Positions 39,013 through 39,227 of a stretch of 39,227 nt of DNA are shown in pieces. The stretch comes from Clostridiales bacterium (lineage in GTDB: Bacteria > Bacillota > Clostridia > Peptostreptococcales > Anaerovoracaceae): positions 1 through 39,227 of the forward strand of contig JALFKB010000032.1 in assembly GCA_022775805.1 (NCBI GenBank), read 5' to 3'. The notes under the pieces are model-generated. The model saw nothing but the letters and a program-made list of their open reading frames with translations. It had not been told where the DNA came from and made no database searches. The position numbers were made by a program, and so were the translations under genes. Positions within the stretch are counted from its first letter, which is position 1, and every line of letters begins with the position of its first letter.

Positions 39013-39227
39013 TGCGTGGCTCGTGGGCAGGATTGTTGAAGCAATTGCGACTGAGATGATTTTGCTTCAACATGAGCCTGATGTTGCCTGCATTTAAAGG
39101 CATTTCCGAGGTCAGATTTGAAGCAATTCCTAATTAAGAAAAATTGCTTCAACAAAATCAGAAAAATGTTGAAGCAAATGAAAAATGAGACTGATATTTA
39201 CAACAATTGGAAAATTTTAGGCGATAA
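39013..39227 (+). repeat. Structured intergenic repeat copy B (truncated by the window end)
   Basis: TTGAAGCAA at 39036, 39118, 39169; TTGCTTCAA-type at 39062, 39144, 39195 (degenerate); ends in TTAGGCGATAA as copy A does at 22492-22502. Confidence 0.8.

Noticed and set aside
38686-39103. ORFs 38686-38961 (+) and 38831-39103 (-)
   Set aside because: They run through the terminator and the palindrome, lack ribosome-binding sites and have no recognizable protein features.

Overview
The window comes from a low-to-mid GC Gram-positive genome, Clostridia-like judging from gene order, codon use and GGAGG ribosome-binding sites. Positions 1-22 kb hold mixed housekeeping and accessory genes: a 3D-domain protein tail, an AlaX-type alanyl-tRNA editing protein, an AraC-type regulator, a saccharopine-dehydrogenase-like enzyme, a GT2 + YfhO pair, a MocR/PdxR-type regulator, aroD-ecfA-ecfA'-ecfT-trmB-aminotransferase, a LuxR-type regulator, an APC permease, a PC4/YdbC-like protein, a TGS-uridine-kinase-like nucleoside kinase, a PfkB kinase and an LUD protein. 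Positions 22.8-38.7 kb hold a complete S10-spc-alpha ribosomal protein super-operon (rpsJ to rplQ, with secY, adk, map, infA, rpmJ and rpoA). The strongest unexplained signal is non-coding. Two divergent copies of a structured repeat lie on either side of the ribosomal super-operon (about 22276-22600 and 39013 to the window end). Each is an alternating forward/inverted series of a TTGAAGCAA / TTGCTTCAA motif, and the two copies share the same motif spacing (26-56-26-25-26 nt) although the sequence between motifs has diverged. Other observations are a ~198-bp imperfect palindrome after the rplQ terminator, structured RNA-like inserts inside the ribosomal operon, an intergenic region with three DnaA-box-like sequences, and several palindromic candidate operators. 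All calls were made by reading the sequence; no database or folding program was run.
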